Shown here: one piece after another, positions 62,801 to 64,000 of the stretch | Numbering within the stretch: the stretch's first letter is position 1 | Layout of the letters: the number at the start of each line of letters is the position of its first letter | NCBI GenBank assembly: GCA_003254925.1 | Contig: QANZ01051560.1 | Span: forward strand, 62,001 to 126,000 | Origin: Chamaecrista fasciculata | Lineage: Eukaryota > Streptophyta > Magnoliopsida > Fabales > Fabaceae | Length of the DNA stretch: 64,000 nt | Direction of reading: 5' to 3' | Notes under the pieces: generated by a model | Database searches by the model: none | What the model was told of the DNA's origin: nothing | The model's input: the letters and a program-made list of their open reading frames with translations, nothing else | Made by a program: the position numbers and the translations under genes

Positions 62801-64000
62801 TAACCTTTTTCAATTATATCTTAAACATTCAAAACCTCCACTAGTCCACTGTGATCTAATCACAATTAGGACGTTCGTTGGGCACTTTGAAATTGTTTAA
62901 ACTAAACTCCAGGTAGTAGATAAATAGGCTTGAATGAGCAGCACAAATTTGTCCACTCCAAAATTTTTCTTTGTTGTAATATTAGGATTATGTTTTTTTT
63001 TTACTTTTTAAACATGTCAAGTTCAGTTATTGATGCTCTTTCCTTACAGTCAGAAAATTTTCCTATGATTTCCTTGGGAAAAAGAATTGCATCTAATTTG
63101 CTTTGTAACTTCTATACAAATTCCCAAACACTAATATATGAGAAGCGTTTAATGAAGGTCAAAAAAACAAATATGTGGTTTGCCTGAAAAATCAGCTGTT
63201 TCTTCAAGTGAAAAGTGAAAAACTTAGAAGATGTATTGGCTATGCATAAATTCCAAGCCAGCATTTACAAGTAATATAACACACTGAAAAGCTAACTGAT
63301 GTATATATACATACATAGTTGTGCATAATTACCACCAATGGGCAATGTTTTAGGATAGCAATAATTGAGTATCTCCAATCTTCACTCTGAAGTGAATTTC
63401 TGAAACTTGAGAAATCAACTCAACATATAGCGACTTTAAGATAAGGGAAGGCTAAACAAGTGAATCTGTGACCTGAAAAAAAAAAAAATCAGAGAATAGT
63501 TTAAACAACAAAGACACCAATCTTGGCAAGCTGTATATGCAATTCTGATGAAAGTTAAAAAAAAAGGACATTCAACAGAAATTACAATCGATGCATAGTA
63601 ATGAGACCAAAAGGTTTAAAACCACCTGTTGTTTCTGGAAGAAATAAGAATGGAAACACAACCACAAACGAGAACAAATTTCAACCTCTAAAAATTTCTA
63701 TCCTTTGAGCAAACAATGAAAACAAATGCAGATAAGAAAAATAAAATTTCAACCTCTAAAAATTTTGCTTGCCTTTTAAGTTAAAAGTTTAGATTACAAA
63801 GTTACCTTTCCTTCTTGGAAAGCTGGACATTCAAGTTGAAAAAGGAAGTAATTAAAAATGAAAAGTATCAGGCAGGTTTTTCTGACTGTAATAAATCAAT
63901 ACATACAAACTGCCTGATACTTTTAAGTAGCAATGCATATCAGGCAGGTTTTTCAGATGGAAGAGAAATTCCTAAGCATCAATAAGCAAACAAGTAACCA
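62801..64000. other. Unassigned end of window
   Basis: 62880-63130 resembles 53580-53820. From 63200 on the sequence is less AT-biased, and a phrase containing ATCAGGCAGGTTTTTC appears twice (near 63868 and 63939), with its reverse nearby (CTGCCTGATACTTTTAA, 63909). It could be the 3' end of a gene beyond the window, but I cannot support an exon. Confidence 0.35.

Noticed and set aside
63613..64000. A terminal exon at the window edge
   Set aside because: No frame with a recognisable motif or clear splice site could be supported.

Overview
This is a plant nuclear window, almost certainly from a eudicot. It is strongly AT-rich and dense in short inverted-repeat transposons. Its genes have many small introns, and it carries TIR-NBS-LRR resistance genes, a class missing from monocots. 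I cannot name the species. Six single-base or short N runs mark assembly gaps (11548, 27129, 36784, 38679, 44409-44415, 51462).

Layout. 1-9.3 kb is transposon territory: two related elements with long inverted repeats in opposite orientation (175-1651 and 3334-4906), then a small minus-strand LTR retrotransposon (5134-9284) with one LTR split by a decayed CACTA (En/Spm) element. 11.8-14.9 kb (minus) holds a complete five-exon IQD gene. 18.5-23.3 kb (minus) holds a complete nine-exon IQM gene with a perfect 63-base inverted repeat in its first intron. 23.3-32.4 kb has only MITEs and AT-rich sequence. 32.4-33.8 kb (plus) holds a three-exon EPFL secreted peptide gene. 34-38.2 kb holds a possible solo LTR, a truncated LINE and three MITEs. 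38.4-42.6 kb (plus) holds a six-exon coatomer zeta gene. From 43.9 kb on comes a resistance-gene cluster, all on the minus strand: a TIR stub cut by a solo LTR (45.0 kb), a full TIR-NBS-LRR gene (46.2-49.9 kb) and a TIR-NBS gene that has lost its LRR exons next to a Gypsy fragment (57.1-59.7 kb). Between the two larger genes lie a Copia gag fragment and a Pack-MULE-like element (53.8-55.8 kb). The last 4 kb are repeats and unassigned sequence.

How the parts relate. IQD and IQM are both calmodulin-related families but are not otherwise linked. EPFL (extracellular patterning peptide) and coatomer zeta (Golgi vesicle coat) are ordinary single-copy-looking genes. The NLR copies look like tandem duplicates in different states of decay, and matching sequence upstream of both larger copies (about 53.2-53.8 and 62.2-63.1 kb) suggests a segmental duplication. 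I found no clearly undescribed system. The best leads are the intronic foldback, the IQM protein without a recognisable IQ motif, the GC-AG intron in the NLR, and the captured coding-like cargo in the 53.8 kb element. All exon models were read by eye from splice signals and family similarity; reading phases were checked across every junction.
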